From contig VCMS01000139.1 of NCBI GenBank assembly GCA_022539475.1, positions 186,001-250,000 of the forward strand: a stretch of DNA of 64,000 nucleotides, written 5' to 3'. Positions 1 to 10,433 of the stretch are shown here, piece after piece. The notes beneath the pieces are model-generated. The model was not told the origin of the DNA and searched no databases. It saw only the letters and a program-made list of their open reading frames with translations. The number at the start of each line of letters is the position of its first letter. Positions within the stretch are counted from its first letter, which is position 1. The translations under genes were made by a program, and so were the position numbers. The DNA comes from Gracilaria domingensis. Taxonomy: Eukaryota > Rhodophyta > Florideophyceae > Gracilariales > Gracilariaceae.

Positions 1-112
1 AGCGTCTGTGAAGAAAATGTTTCGGAACAGGTAACGTGATCTCCGCATGAACTGGTCGTTCTTTCGAATCGTTTGTACGCGGAGCTTATGTCACATGTTG
101 ATTACTTGAATA

Positions 113-2743
113 ATGCACATCTCGGTAGAAGGACTTTCGGCTGAAGCTCTAACACACGAAGAAAACGTGATTCGGAACCCATTCAGCCCCCGACTCTGGC
201 TTGATTATGTGGAGCACTTGAAGCGCCACACTGAACAGACGACAAAGCTTTTCCCAGTATTTGAAAGGGCCGTTGCATCCCTGCCGGGGAGCTATAAACT
301 GTGGTACAGGTATTCTGAAGTGTTCAGGAAATATGCACTTCAAAACCATCCGGACCATCAATCTCGCGCAGCCTCGTTAAGCGTAGCCCATCGGGCTGCG
401 CTTGCGCTGCAACGATCTCCGATTCTATGGAAGAATTATGTTGCTCAACTTGTCGCAGAAAAACGATTCACTGGAGCACGCCAAGCTGTTAATCAGGCTC
501 TTCAGCTGCTTCCCATTACTCAACATTTTCATATTTGGAACGTCGTAACGGACGAACTTCTTAAAGTTGCTCCACCTCGAACTTGCGTTCTGCTCCTGCG
601 TCGTTATACACAGCTTGAGCCGGGCTCTGGAGTAGAAAGAATTTTCCATTACATGGTCAAAGCGCGTATGTGGGATGATGCTGTACGTCACTTAGCTCTG
701 GCCCTTTCTGACGAATCGTGGGAACCAGAAGTCGAAACTCGTGACCAGCTCTGGAATAGGCTAGCCAAAGTAGCTGCACGGCATGGATCATCTGTGCATA
801 CAATTGATGTACCAACACTTATACGCTCCGGTATTAGCGGTGATTCATCACAAAATGGAGAACTATGGATTTCACTCGCCCATTATTACACACGCAAAGC
901 GCAATTCGATGAAGCAAGAAACATATACGAAGAAGCTGTTGCGTCTTTGAGCAGTGTGAAAGACTTTGCTCTCGTTTTTGACGCTTATGCTAGTTTTCAA
1001 GAGAGTCTTGTAACGGCAGCTATGGAAGAAATGGACGCCATGAAAGACGAGGGTGTCAAACAAAGGGAGTTAAATGAAGCAGAACAAATGGTGGAGTCAT
1101 TGATGGAGCACCTGGAGCTTCTAACAAAACGCCGTCCTATGCTGCTTTCCGATGTGTGGTTACGCCAGAACCCATACAATGTGCACGAATGGCACAAACG
1201 TGCGCGCATGTACAAACATGAGAAAGATGCCGTGAACGTGGTAAACACATACACGAAAGCCATACAGACAGTTGATCCATGGAGAGCGTCAAACGGCAGA
1301 TGTCATACTTTGTGGCTCGCATTTGCACGGTACTATGAAGATGCGAACGACCTTAAGTCTGCAAGAAGCGTTCTCGAGAAGGCAGTTGAAAATCCTGAAG
1401 CGTTTAGGAGAGCTGAAGATCTGGCTGCAGTCTGGTGCGAATACGCCGAGATGGAGCTCCGATGCTCTGAACCGACGAAAGCCATTGATGTTTTGCGAAG
1501 AGCAGTTGCAGTTCCTGAGAAAGCAAAGCGAGAAGAATCCATGCGGAAGCGGGGTATGGCTCAGAGCAACGTAGAGTGTGCTATGGCAACTGGTGCCGGA
1601 AATGTCACAATCACGCACAACTACGATAAGTCTAGCCCGGTATGGAAAGCTTACAAATCACGGCGCGTGTGGCATTTCCTTATTGACCTCACTCATTCCT
1701 TTGCACCGGAACGAGAAGCGATCCAACTTCAAAATCGTATGCTAGAACTTCGGATCGCTTCGCCTCAAACAATTCTAAGTGGATGCGCGTACCTCGAGTC
1801 GAAACGTCTCTTCGAGCAAGCGTTTCGTTTGTACGACATGGGATGTTCCTCAGTTCCGTGGCCGGATGCGTTACAGATCTGGGTTGTATATCTCAGTACA
1901 TTCGTAAAGCGATCCAAGTCAAGAAAACTGGAGAGAGCGCGAGATCTATTTGAAGAAGCATTGCGTTCAGCGCCCACGACGAAGAAAGCCGGTCATATAT
2001 TTCCTCACCCGCAACTACGAGTTTTGTATCTTATGTGGGCAGATATGGAGGAGAAGTATAGCCTTTCCAGGCACTCGCTAAAAGTGCTCGCAAGAGCATG
2101 TCGGGAAGTACAGGAAGAAGACCGTGCTGATATGTACCGCCACTACATTGTCAAGATGGCCTCGTTGTTTGGTGTGACCAAAACAAGGCCGATCTACGAA
2201 GAGGCGATGTCGTCTCTGAGAAATGCAACCGAAGTAATTGAGTTTGCCACTCGATACGCCACAATGGAAGCAACAATAGGCGAGTTCGACAGAGCAAGGG
2301 CCATATTTGTTCAGACTTGCCACATCGTAGATACACGAGCAAGAGGAATCTACGAAATGTTCTGGAAGAGTTGGAACGAATTTGAACTTTCACGCGGCTC
2401 CGAAGACTCGTATACCGCCATGCTCCGACACAAGAGGGATGTGCAGATGAACAGTAGAGGTGTCCCCGCGGACCTGGACATCTTGCTGGAAAAAGAAGAA
2501 GGCATTCGAAACATGGTGACCGAGAGTGGGAATCAAGAGAATGCAATAAATGAAAACGAAGAAAGAACGAATCAAGAATCGTTGGATGATTTGGCACAAA
2601 GACAGCAAGGCAGAGGTGAGGAGGGGGTAGGGGAAGAGAGTACATTGGGGAATGACTTGGATGCATTCGACGCGACTCAACAGAAAACGAAAGACAACGT
2701 CACCAACGAAGAAATCGATATCGATGTAGATAACCTAGATTGA
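113..2743 (+). CDS. SYF1: Pre-mRNA splicing factor SYF1/XAB2 (HAT-repeat protein)
   Basis: An 876-aa single-exon ORF, close to the usual 850-900 aa of SYF1/XAB2. SYF1 is a scaffold of the NineTeen (Prp19-associated) complex in the nucleus, needed for spliceosome activation; XAB2 also links to transcription-coupled repair. The N-terminal ENVIRNPFSPRLWLDYVEH segment is the typical first HAT repeat. HAT-type helical pairs (W..Y/A...E) continue to about residue 790. The block around residues 360-425 (WHKRARMYKHEK, then TVDPWRASNGRCHTLWLAFA) is the most SYF1-specific stretch and separates it from the crooked-neck paralogue. The last 85 residues are acidic and low complexity, as in homologues. The ATG at 113 puts the first HAT repeat at the right distance from the N terminus. 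No intron is evident. Family identity is recognised by eye, not by a search. Confidence 0.92.
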   Translation: MHISVEGLSAEALTHEENVIRNPFSPRLWLDYVEHLKRHTEQTTKLFPVFERAVASLPGSYKLWYRYSEVFRKYALQNHPDHQSRAASLSVAHRAALALQRSPILWKNYVAQLVAEKRFTGARQAVNQALQLLPITQHFHIWNVVTDELLKVAPPRTCVLLLRRYTQLEPGSGVERIFHYMVKARMWDDAVRHLALALSDESWEPEVETRDQLWNRLAKVAARHGSSVHTIDVPTLIRSGISGDSSQNGELWISLAHYYTRKAQFDEARNIYEEAVASLSSVKDFALVFDAYASFQESLVTAAMEEMDAMKDEGVKQRELNEAEQMVESLMEHLELLTKRRPMLLSDVWLRQNPYNVHEWHKRARMYKHEKDAVNVVNTYTKAIQTVDPWRASNGRCHTLWLAFARYYEDANDLKSARSVLEKAVENPEAFRRAEDLAAVWCEYAEMELRCSEPTKAIDVLRRAVAVPEKAKREESMRKRGMAQSNVECAMATGAGNVTITHNYDKSSPVWKAYKSRRVWHFLIDLTHSFAPEREAIQLQNRMLELRIASPQTILSGCAYLESKRLFEQAFRLYDMGCSSVPWPDALQIWVVYLSTFVKRSKSRKLERARDLFEEALRSAPTTKKAGHIFPHPQLRVLYLMWADMEEKYSLSRHSLKVLARACREVQEEDRADMYRHYIVKMASLFGVTKTRPIYEEAMSSLRNATEVIEFATRYATMEATIGEFDRARAIFVQTCHIVDTRARGIYEMFWKSWNEFELSRGSEDSYTAMLRHKRDVQMNSRGVPADLDILLEKEEGIRNMVTESGNQENAINENEERTNQESLDDLAQRQQGRGEEGVGEESTLGNDLDAFDATQQKTKDNVTNEEIDIDVDNLD

Positions 2744-4934
2744 GTGTGACAGGTCATATAATTTACTGTGTACAGCACACACGCGCGCAAAGCCCAGTAA
2801 GAACACGCAAAGATCATCCGTATTGGGTTTTCCTGCGGTTGTATATTTCGTTTGTAAAGAAACAGAGCGTGAACTTGGGAAGACGTATGACGGAGCTAAC
2901 GAGTTTGGCTTCGCGAGAATATACGTTGTTTGTGTAACCTGGACTGTGCTGGTGTTGAGACATCAAGGCGAAGCGAAGGAGCGGTCAGGAGGGGGTGATA
3001 ACATGTCAGCAATTGTTGTGAACTCATAGCGCTAATACTAGACAGCATGCCCTCAGTGTAAAACAGCTAATTGTTTTGTAATCCGCACAATGAGGAATGA
3101 AGCTCATGTCTTGGACGAAAATCGTGTTCATCAACGGCGCAAGTTGGGTAACTTATTGCGAAACATACCTTCTGCTGGCACCATGCATCGAGAGACTATT
3201 AAGTTTTTGCGGACTGGACAACTGTATCAAGGAAGAGTGAAATAACGGGTTAAGCATCTGGCACGCTCAGTGACGTACGTGTGCGCACCTTCAGCGTGAA
3301 TTGCGTACTGGGGTTCGCCGTTTCCAAGTAGGCATGGGAGAAGAAGTATGAACATCAAACAAACTGATGTCAGGCGTGGCAGAAAGTACAATACGTCATC
3401 AGAGAGCGAGCCGCACAAAAATACACGCCTTGCAGAAGAGCAAACTCATATAGATCACGGAGGAAGCTGATTAAGGTAGTAAGGAGCAGGCCGCTGCTGG
3501 CCGCCGTGGAGAGAGGACGTCAAAGATTTTTCGTATCCACAATGTGGATTCCACATCGCGCCGTCGGCGGCGGCTTCTTTTACACGCGTCATTCGATTTG
3601 AGCGTGCCCTGCGCATTTCGCCATGCCTTTCTTGTTGGCATCTGTTGCCAGCCCAAGTAGCCCTGTATCAACGGCAGGCGCCATGCGGACACCACAGTGG
3701 TTGTGGTCAACGGCATGTTCAACGGCAGTTGCCCTCTGAAAGTGTCTCCATTTCCACGCAAGAAGCGAACCATTTTACGTGTCAACTGCGCCTTGCGTAA
3801 GGATTACTGTTGACACAGCGCATGCATATGCGCCTTATATTCCTCATATACTGCTTCTGTACACTGCTGTGAAGATCACCCGCCACATATGTGCATTATT
3901 TTGGCCCACATGTCAGTCTCATCCCCGTTTTCATCATCTCCAACCTTTCAACTTTATTCCTTTCTGCTTTCTGCGCTCACAGTCACTGCGAAACGGAATT
4001 GGCTGCTTCTCATGTGCGTGCGGCCTCGGAAAAATGGCACACAAGTCCGGACGCGAAACTCAAATCGCAATGAATGGCGTGCGAACATTGTATTTTCCGA
4101 TCAAGGCCATTATAATTCCAGCAAACCAGTGCAGAACCATCAAAACCAAACCGATATCACTCTAACCGCCTTCCAAGACTCATAGATCCATTAAATTTCT
4201 ACATTTTTGGTCTCTTAACAAAACACTCACACAATTCTACAAATAGAACTCCTGCCCTTCCAGAGGTCATGATCCCATTCTGTTTCTCACCGCTTCTCTG
4301 AACATCACTCACAACTTGTAACCTCCCTTAAATTTATCCTTTCATTCAGCAAACCATGCTGAGGTATGCAATCTTCCACCACTACTTGCTGCCTCAAACG
4401 ATTGATCACAGTCATTTTTAGCTGAGCTCCTTGGTTGGTTATTTTGATTCCATTAATGACCACAGAACACAATCTCTCATGCTGGTCCTTCATCGCATAC
4501 AGAGATATGCACACCAAACTTAACCCGTACGCAGTCCAGAAAAGGACACAAATTTCACAGGATAGACCCCAAGTTTTGCTTATAGTGGTCCCATTAAAAC
4601 CATTCTGGAGGCCTTTTCGCCGTTCTCAACCAATATTCCTTACTCGCACTCTCCCAACGCATTGAAACATTCAATACTTCTTAATTTCATACGAAGCAAT
4701 AATATGTACCGTACCTTAGCAATAGCAATGCTTTCTTTCAAAGGTCCGAGCAATGGCGGATTCATTCAAGGCCTTGCTGCGCGAAATGATGCCTTACGAA
4801 AGGAGAAACCGAGAACAAGTGCTACAGCAATCCAAGTTGCAATAGCGTCACTTCATTGCGTAAAGTCAATGGCTCTTTTGGTAAGGAAACCCTACCTAAG
4901 AGAGACCTGATGGATATAAAGTAAGCGCACGAAT
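2744..4934. other. Intergenic, no supported gene
   Basis: About 2.2 kb of mixed composition downstream of SYF1. Only short ORFs (under 130 codons) occur, in competing frames and without recognisable domains. A 30-codon ATG ORF at 4753 has coding-like composition but ends at once and cannot be linked to a neighbour. Confidence 0.5.
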
Positions 4935-5207
4935 TTGGAGATACGAGAAGAGTGCCAATTGCGTGCAATGCAATGCAGCTCTGACGATTTGGAAAGAACT
5001 TGTTTCCTTAACCTCTGCTTCATGGTTAGTTTAGAGCAGGAGTTCTCGTTCAAATGCAACGGCCTTTCTTTGACCAGAATGAGGATCATCTATCGCGAAA
5101 GATGGGTAATGATAGATGCAGATGTGCAACGCTTCTGTGAATTTTTGGGAATATCGAGACGCAGACTTGGATTTTCATGCTCCCATCTCGATCATCTCGT
5201 ACACTAA
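4935..5207 (+). pseudogene. Possible SPO11/TOP6A-like fragment
   Basis: A roughly 90-codon open stretch whose C-terminal half resembles the catalytic-tyrosine region of SPO11/topoisomerase VI A subunits. It has a segment LTRMRIIYRE, comparable to the family's T-x-R-D-I-Y-Y motif with the second Tyr retained. This is followed by an IDADVQRFCEFLGISRRRLG block that matches position by position the V-D-x-x-I ... S-R-R-x-L pattern of SPO11. The spacer between the two is about six residues shorter than usual, and the following S-x-K-G motif is missing. No upstream or downstream Toprim part is seen. It is either an old gene fragment, a single exon, or chance similarity. The match is to a remembered pattern only. 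Confidence 0.27.
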
Positions 5208-5504
5208 TCCTCGCTTTCGCACAAAAGAAGGTCTAGAGCAGAGAGCGAGGGCAAATTAAGGCGGTTTGAGAGGAGAAGAATAATGGAAAGTGCTTTACAC
5301 GAGAGAATAACACGACAGTCGAAGACTAAAACAGCATCAACCTGTTCCCTTCTTGATTCGTTAAGTCAACGCCAAATTGTAACATCATAAATGTATATCG
5401 CCACTGAGACCGATCTCAAAGCATAGAATCGTGTACATAAATAGCCGGGCCAAGAGAATTAGTATTTTGGACAGGTTTTGTCTCTCGGCTCGCAAACATC
5501 AGAC

Positions 5505-5741
5505 TCAGAGGAGGGAATCTTTTGAGATAGCATCGTACTTCTTCATGGCGACCTTATGAGTTAAGGCGCTTAGACGCTCCTGGGTCCTCTTAAGCTCCAT
5601 ATCGAATTTATCGCACTCCTTAAGCGGTTGAACGATGTCCTTGTGAGGCGGATTGGAGGCGGAAGAATATGGCTTCCTGCTCTTCGAGGAATTGTTTCTT
5701 TTGCTGGATGAGGACGAGGAGCCACCCTTAGATTTGTTCAT
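5505..5741 (-). CDS. Small Ser/Lys-rich coiled-coil protein, copy A
   Basis: A 78-aa protein, not recognised as a known family. The N-terminal 33 residues are a basic Ser/Asn/Lys tract with a run of six Ser. Residues about 35-70 form a predicted amphipathic helix (DIVQPLKECDKFDMELKRT, then RLSALTHKV). No signal peptide or membrane segment is visible. It is a paralogue of the gene at 7260-7559, which has the same order of parts, the same strand and a matching R-x-x-A-L-x-x-K-V helix end. The ATG lies 140 bp downstream of a minus-strand TATA box. Function is unknown. A structural or DNA-associated basic peptide is possible but unsupported. Confidence 0.6.
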   Translation of the reverse strand: MNKSKGGSSSSSSKRNNSSKSRKPYSSASNPPHKDIVQPLKECDKFDMELKRTQERLSALTHKVAMKKYDAISKDSLL

Positions 5742-5880
5742 GTTGGAAGAGATGGAAGGTGAAAGGCCAGGCGGAGAGTGGATATTGATTATCGAAGTGA
5801 TGTGATTGAGATTGGGAGAAGTGGTTGCGATGGCGGTGAGGGGATGAAGAGAAGAACAATCTGGCGGTGCAGAGCGTCAA

Positions 5881-5886
5881 TTTATA
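5881..5886 (-). promoter_or_regulatory. TATA box for small gene copy A
   Basis: TATAAA on the minus strand, inside CTATAAATTG. It lies 140 bp upstream of the ATG at 5741. The paralogue at 7260-7559 has a TATA box at nearly the same distance. Confidence 0.55.
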
Positions 5887-7259
5887 GGGAGGGGCCAAAG
5901 CAAAAGGGCACACAGAACTGGTGCGAATGACGTACACCGAAAAACAAGCAAATCCAACAATTATCGGCAAGAAAGAATGAATGTGATCCGCAGCAAACTG
6001 CGAAAAATGCGACGGAGAATGGGCTTTTCGAGTACACGATGAAAAACATTTCGCTCCAAGGACAAATTTGAGTTGGAAGGTATGTGGTCGTGAGCGGGAG
6101 ATATGCAAGAGGGACGCATGCGAAAAAGTTTCGGAAGTTGGCACGTGCTACAGGGTATCAGGAAAAGTGAGGGCAAATCTTGTTGGCTTCTTTGTCCATT
6201 CAGGGAGCTCTTATCGACGACGTATGAGTTGCGCAGATGTGCAGATGTGCAGATGTTCAAAAATAGTGCGGTGCGACGCGCGCTTCTATTGGAAGGACAG
6301 CCAACATTCCGGCTGAGTCAGCAGCTACCGTAGCTACTGGGCTTACTTTGCGCATTCGCTTCGTTAAGCCCTGATTCTTGATTATTTCTGAGCGAGTGAA
6401 GGTAGTGTGTACAGGGCGAGCTCGATGCGCTGCTGTGGACGGGGGTGTGGACACAGGTGGGCATGCGATGCAGCACCCTGAGGGGGCTCCGATTTTGGCG
6501 GCAAATGCGTCGGGGCCACATGAGCTCGGTGTGCGGTCGACGGCTACCTCGGGAAGAGGCGCATCCTGACGGTTACTCTGTTGGTCCTGGCGGGCGCCAC
6601 ATTGAAGTACACGTAGGTTGACATATTTTGAAATGACGTCTTCAAATCCAGCTGGCGCTACTGCCGGGGACAGTTCTCATTCACTTGGACTGGCGCGGCG
6701 GGCACACGCGAAGCTGGGAGGAGGAGAGGAGGAGTTGGGTGTATTTGTGTGGATCAAGCGAACATATTTTAGCGTCTTGTTTTGCTGCAAATGTGCTCGA
6801 CACCAGCTTGTGCTTGGCTGGCGCCGGGTTTTGAGTTCGATTTGAGCTTGTCGGTGAGAGGAGGTACAAGTCTAGAGTGGTGCGCCTTTCTACAGAGGCG
6901 CCCCCTGCAATACGGCGGTTGTTTTTCGCTGACGTCGCAGGCTCTGTTTTGGGGCGCAGTATTCGCATGGCTAATGCTAACGTTGTTGGTCGCCAACTGG
7001 AGTTAAAAGACTGAGGCGCTCTGCTAAAAAAGGAAAACATTGCGATCTGCAGTACTGTGCAAGGCGTTGCACGACATAGAAGGTAGTGGTCTTATTTAGT
7101 GACGTAGGCGCGGGTTAATCTATATAGTGAACAGATCACACAAAAAGAAACATCATGTTATATCACAAAAACGGCCGAGTTAATCGGATATGAATCGGCG
7201 TCCGTACCAACAATACAAGCGGTATCGTATACAAAACAAAAAAGATGAGTAACAACAGC
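5887..7259. other. Intergenic, no supported gene
   Basis: Contains short ORFs only. The sequence becomes GC-richer after 6400. I see no domain, RNA gene or clear repeat. It includes the 3' flank of small gene copy B. Confidence 0.4.
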
Positions 7260-7559
7260 TCAGTGATAATGCTTGCTGCTCTTGCTGGCGCCCATAAAGT
7301 CGTCGAACATGTTCTCGTATTGTCTTGAAGAGCTAGAAGAACCCTTCTTCCTCTTGTCGTCTTTGTTCTTCACCTTCCTCTCCAGAGCGTCGATTCTGGT
7401 GAGAGTGTTCTGCATGTCGTCGCCAAGATCCTTCATCTTCTTCTTGATGTTGTCTGGATTGGCATCCACATGAGAGTATCCGAAGGCGCTGCCGCCGCCC
7501 GAACTGCTTGAACTTCCACCGCCATACGAGGACTTGGAGTGCTTGGATTGCTTCTTCAT
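7260..7559 (-). CDS. Small Ser/Gly-rich coiled-coil protein, copy B
   Basis: A 99-aa protein starting at the ATG whose complement lies at 7557-7559. An upstream non-ATG extension to 7661 is unlikely, because that stretch is an A/T-homopolymer leader. The order of parts is a Lys/Ser-rich start (MKKQSKHSKSSYGGG), a Ser/Gly tract, a charged helix at about residues 35-68 (NIKKKMKDLGDDMQ, then RIDALERKV), a KKGSSSSSR linker, an acidic-aromatic segment (YENMFDDFM) and a His-ended tail. It is a paralogue of the 78-aa gene 1.5 kb away on the same strand. The coiled coil may mediate dimerisation. No known family was recognised. Confidence 0.65.
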   Translation of the reverse strand: MKKQSKHSKSSYGGGSSSSSGGGSAFGYSHVDANPDNIKKKMKDLGDDMQNTLTRIDALERKVKNKDDKRKKGSSSSSRQYENMFDDFMGASKSSKHYH

Positions 7560-7709
7560 TTGCGATGCAAAAAATTGAGGCAAAAAAAAAGAGTTGATGT
7601 TCGTTAGCGGGTATGGAGCCGCAAGCGGTACGGAAATGAAGAGACGGTTCGTAAAGCACACGGCTGGTGGGAAAGAAGAAGTTGATGTGAGGGAGCGTAA
7701 TGGAAGGTG

Positions 7710-7717
7710 CTTTTATA
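7710..7717 (-). promoter_or_regulatory. TATA box for small gene copy B
   Basis: TATAAAAG on the minus strand, 150 bp upstream of the ATG at 7559. This matches the TATA-to-ATG spacing of paralogue A. Confidence 0.6.
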
Positions 7718-9372
7718 GTGGGTGAGAATGCACGTTTACATGTCCATTTTTAAGGAACGTCGAGCATTGAAATGGGTAACAAGTGTGAAGGCCAGCAACG
7801 CCACTGGTGTTGACGTTTTTGATCCGATCTAATGGCGTAATGCAAGGAGATGGCAAAGCACTTCCATAACACGCAATGGGCGTGAATTATTGTGATGGCT
7901 GGTGTTGCTACATTATTGTTCTTTGAGCGTTAGCAAAGCGGTGTGTAGGTGTATCAAGGAGGGGTGTATATTCGCTTTTTCGAGCGCCTCCTTTTTTTAT
8001 GGACGTGCAGTTTTGCGACGCGCTCTCCATTGTTAGCAAGGTTATGGGCGCTTCTTGTTTACAGGGCCGTGTACTGCGCCTTTGGTTGTTTGTTCTATTT
8101 GAAACTATAGTTTCTTTGGCTGCTTTTGGTGGCGGCGCACAGCGATGAAACGTACGGCGGTTGGTGGCCTCCTGCGGGAGGGAGTCAAGGGTACACCCAA
8201 CTGTTACAACAGCGCTGGGGCCCGGTTTTGGAGTTTGGGCGGAGAATGTTTACAGAGGAGGGGAGGAAGGAGAAGCAGAGGGGGATGCGAAGCTGGGGGG
8301 GGCGTTCTGGGTGAGATTTGCGCGGGCGCGAAGGGGAGGGACGGAGATGAAAGTCGAATTGCGTATCACACATAGCAATGACATGGGCGCTTGTTGTCAT
8401 ACATGGGGCGATAGGTGCTGCCGGAAAGCATGGCGTGCAGAGTGTTCTAGGCCCGCTAGTGGTGATGATGAAGAATGATGCGCATGCCACTGGGGAGGCT
8501 CCGCTCACGAAGCTGATAGTTGGATGGAAGCTGGCGGCGCGGGTCGGGTGCGGCGGCGCGCGACCGTTATGCGCGCGCGCGGCGGCGCGGCACGCGCGCC
8601 GCAGTCAGGCGGTAACGAGCGCTTGCGCGCAGCGCAGGTCAGGCGCGCGGGTAGCGCTGATACCGCATCAGCGCCAGCGCTGCCAGCGTGCGCCGAATTC
8701 GGCTGTGCCATAGCTGTGCGCCGCTTTGCAACTTTGCAACGGTACTGACGACTATACAAGGGTGCTCTGGAACGTTACCCTTGGCAGTAAGGTTCCGACG
8801 GTTGGCGAGCCTCGCGGTCCAACCGCGCGCGCGCGAGTGCGCCGCCAGCTGGCGCGCGAGCGTGTCCACGTGTGCACGCCGCCAGCGCTGCACGCGGCCA
8901 CGCGCGCCGTGGCCACGTTGCCGCTCGCGCTGGCCACGTGCCGCTCGCGCTGGCCACACTGCCCCGCGCTGGCCACGCGCTGCGGCGCCGCCTCACACGC
9001 GGCGCGCTCGCACAGCTTGCCAGAGGCAAGCTGTGCGCGCGTGCACACGGAGGGTGATTTGTTACACGAATATCGCGAAAGCACGCTCGCATGGCGGCTC
9101 AGGACGGCGGCACGGGCGCGCGCCGCTCTCGGGAGCGCCACGCACCGCGCGCGCGGCACACACACACACACGCGCGCGCTGCGTCATTCGGCGTGTGTCA
9201 TTGCGCGCGTGACAGCCGATATCATATGCGCCGAGAAAAGGGCGCGGCGGCTCGGCTCGCGCGCGAAGTGGACGCGCTCGCGCACTGTGTAAACACTTGC
9301 AAGTTGCAACAGCTCAACTGGCGCAGAAAAAACAGCGTATATTTACAAGGAAACGCGCGTTTTGTGCCCTTT
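7718..9372. other. Intergenic GC-rich island
   Basis: From about 8500 to 9250 the sequence is extremely G+C-rich, with CGCG runs and a CA/CG dinucleotide tract near 9160. All frames are open by composition alone, so the long overlapping ORFs on both strands are not taken as genes. It contains CACGTG-type sites (about 8868 and 8936) and the 20-bp repeat listed separately. It may be the 3' flank of the bZIP gene at 9373 or a regulatory region. Confidence 0.45.
8920..8981. repeat. 20-bp tandem repeat with GCTGGCCAC core
   Basis: Two exact starts of the unit GCCGCTCGCGCTGGCCAC at 8920 and 8940 are followed by a shorter third unit. The end of the third unit (CCGCGCTGGCCACGCGCT, 8964-8981) occurs again at 28412-28429, in the second bZIP/BSD island. 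Confidence 0.6.
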
Positions 9373-10215
9373 CTACACCACGAAAGACGGCGCGGCAAGC
9401 ATGGCCGCCGCGCCCAGGCGGTGGTCCACGCCGAATGCGTCGTCGCCCGCGCCGCCCAGCGCGCCCATGGCGCCCACGTCAGCCACCGACGACACACACC
9501 GCTCCGCTGCCGATGGCGGGATCACCGGCGAAATCTGTCGGTCCGAGCACTCGCTCGAGAAATCCACGTCCGGAAAGCTCGACAGTTGCTTACCCTGGCT
9601 GCCATTCAGCACATCCTCCACTAGACGATCCTCGTTCTGCAGAAAAAACATGTTCTGTTGCGTTTGTTGTTGCGACAGCATCTGCTGCGCTGTGGGGAAC
9701 ATGCCGCCGTGCGCGGCGGGACGCGCTCTTCTCAGCACGTGCGGCGCCACCTGCGAGACGGCCGCGCCCAGCCCAGACGCCATCTGCGCCTCCCTCTGTT
9801 TGCTGTGCACACTGCGTTCGAGCGCGGAAATCTTCTCTCGAATGTTGTCCAGCACGTCGTGGAACAGCGCCAGTCTGGAGCGCAGGTCCGCGTTCACCTG
9901 ATCTCTGTGGTGCAGCTCCTCTTCCAGCTTCTTCTCGTAGATGGCGTTCTTCCGTCTCGACACAATGGCCGAGCGCACCTTGCGCTTCTTCTTCTGGATG
10001 GTGCGCTCGTTCAAGTCGATGGAAAGATCATCTTCGGCGGCTGCCTCTGGCAGAATTCCGTGCTCGTCGTCGTACTCCTGCTCGGCTTGCTGCTTGGACT
10101 GCTTCTCGAAGTGACGGAGAGAGATTGCCACTGTGGTATGCGGCGAGTACTGTGGTGTGATGATGGTATACGGCATGCGCTCTGTGGGCGGCAGCATATG
10201 ATCAAATGAAGTCAT
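9373..10215 (-). CDS. bZIP-like transcription factor 1 (Asn-less basic region)
   Basis: A 280-aa protein. Residues 74-92 form a basic region (KKKRKVRSAIVSRRKNAIY) that runs straight into a heptad-like zipper (about residues 97-135; Leu/Ile/Val at 97, 111, 115, 122, 129 and 132). In the canonical N-x7-R signature the Asn position is Lys here while the Arg (SRR) is kept, so DNA specificity may be unusual. The N-terminal part is acidic (DDEHGILPEAAAEDD). A Gln-rich stretch (QQMLSQQQTQQNMFF) follows the zipper, suggesting an activation region. A TATAAGAG box lies 211 bp upstream of the ATG, with a long C-rich leader between. It is one of four bZIP-type genes in 19 kb. It probably acts in the nucleus; targets are unknown. 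Confidence 0.72.
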   Translation of the reverse strand: MTSFDHMLPPTERMPYTIITPQYSPHTTVAISLRHFEKQSKQQAEQEYDDEHGILPEAAAEDDLSIDLNERTIQKKKRKVRSAIVSRRKNAIYEKKLEEELHHRDQVNADLRSRLALFHDVLDNIREKISALERSVHSKQREAQMASGLGAAVSQVAPHVLRRARPAAHGGMFPTAQQMLSQQQTQQNMFFLQNEDRLVEDVLNGSQGKQLSSFPDVDFSSECSDRQISPVIPPSAAERCVSSVADVGAMGALGGAGDDAFGVDHRLGAAAMLAAPSFVV

Positions 10216-10425
10216 GGTTGGTAGAGGAAAAGGGCGAAAAAGAAAGGAATGTGAGTGATTGTGGGTGAGTGTGAGTGAGAGAGGGTAGTGGGGGGGGGGG
10301 GGTGGGGGGGGTTTGGGGGTGTTTGAGTGAAATGGGCAGGTTTTGAGGTTGGCGAAGAAGGGTAGGGTGCGCAGGCGTGGGGAGGGAACGAGCAGAGGGC
10401 CGGCTACATGGCACGAGCGGCACAG

Positions 10426-10433
10426 CTCTTATA
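10426..10433 (-). promoter_or_regulatory. TATA box (TATAAGAG) of bZIP 1
   Basis: TATAAGAG on the minus strand, 211 bp before the ATG at 10215. The same octamer precedes bZIP 2 at 14937. The leader between contains long C runs on the coding strand (10290-10312). Confidence 0.6.

Noticed and set aside
8688-9624. Long overlapping ORFs (105-188 codons) on both strands
   Set aside because: All frames are open because the DNA is extremely GC-rich; the translations are Arg/Ala/Thr-rich and without domains.
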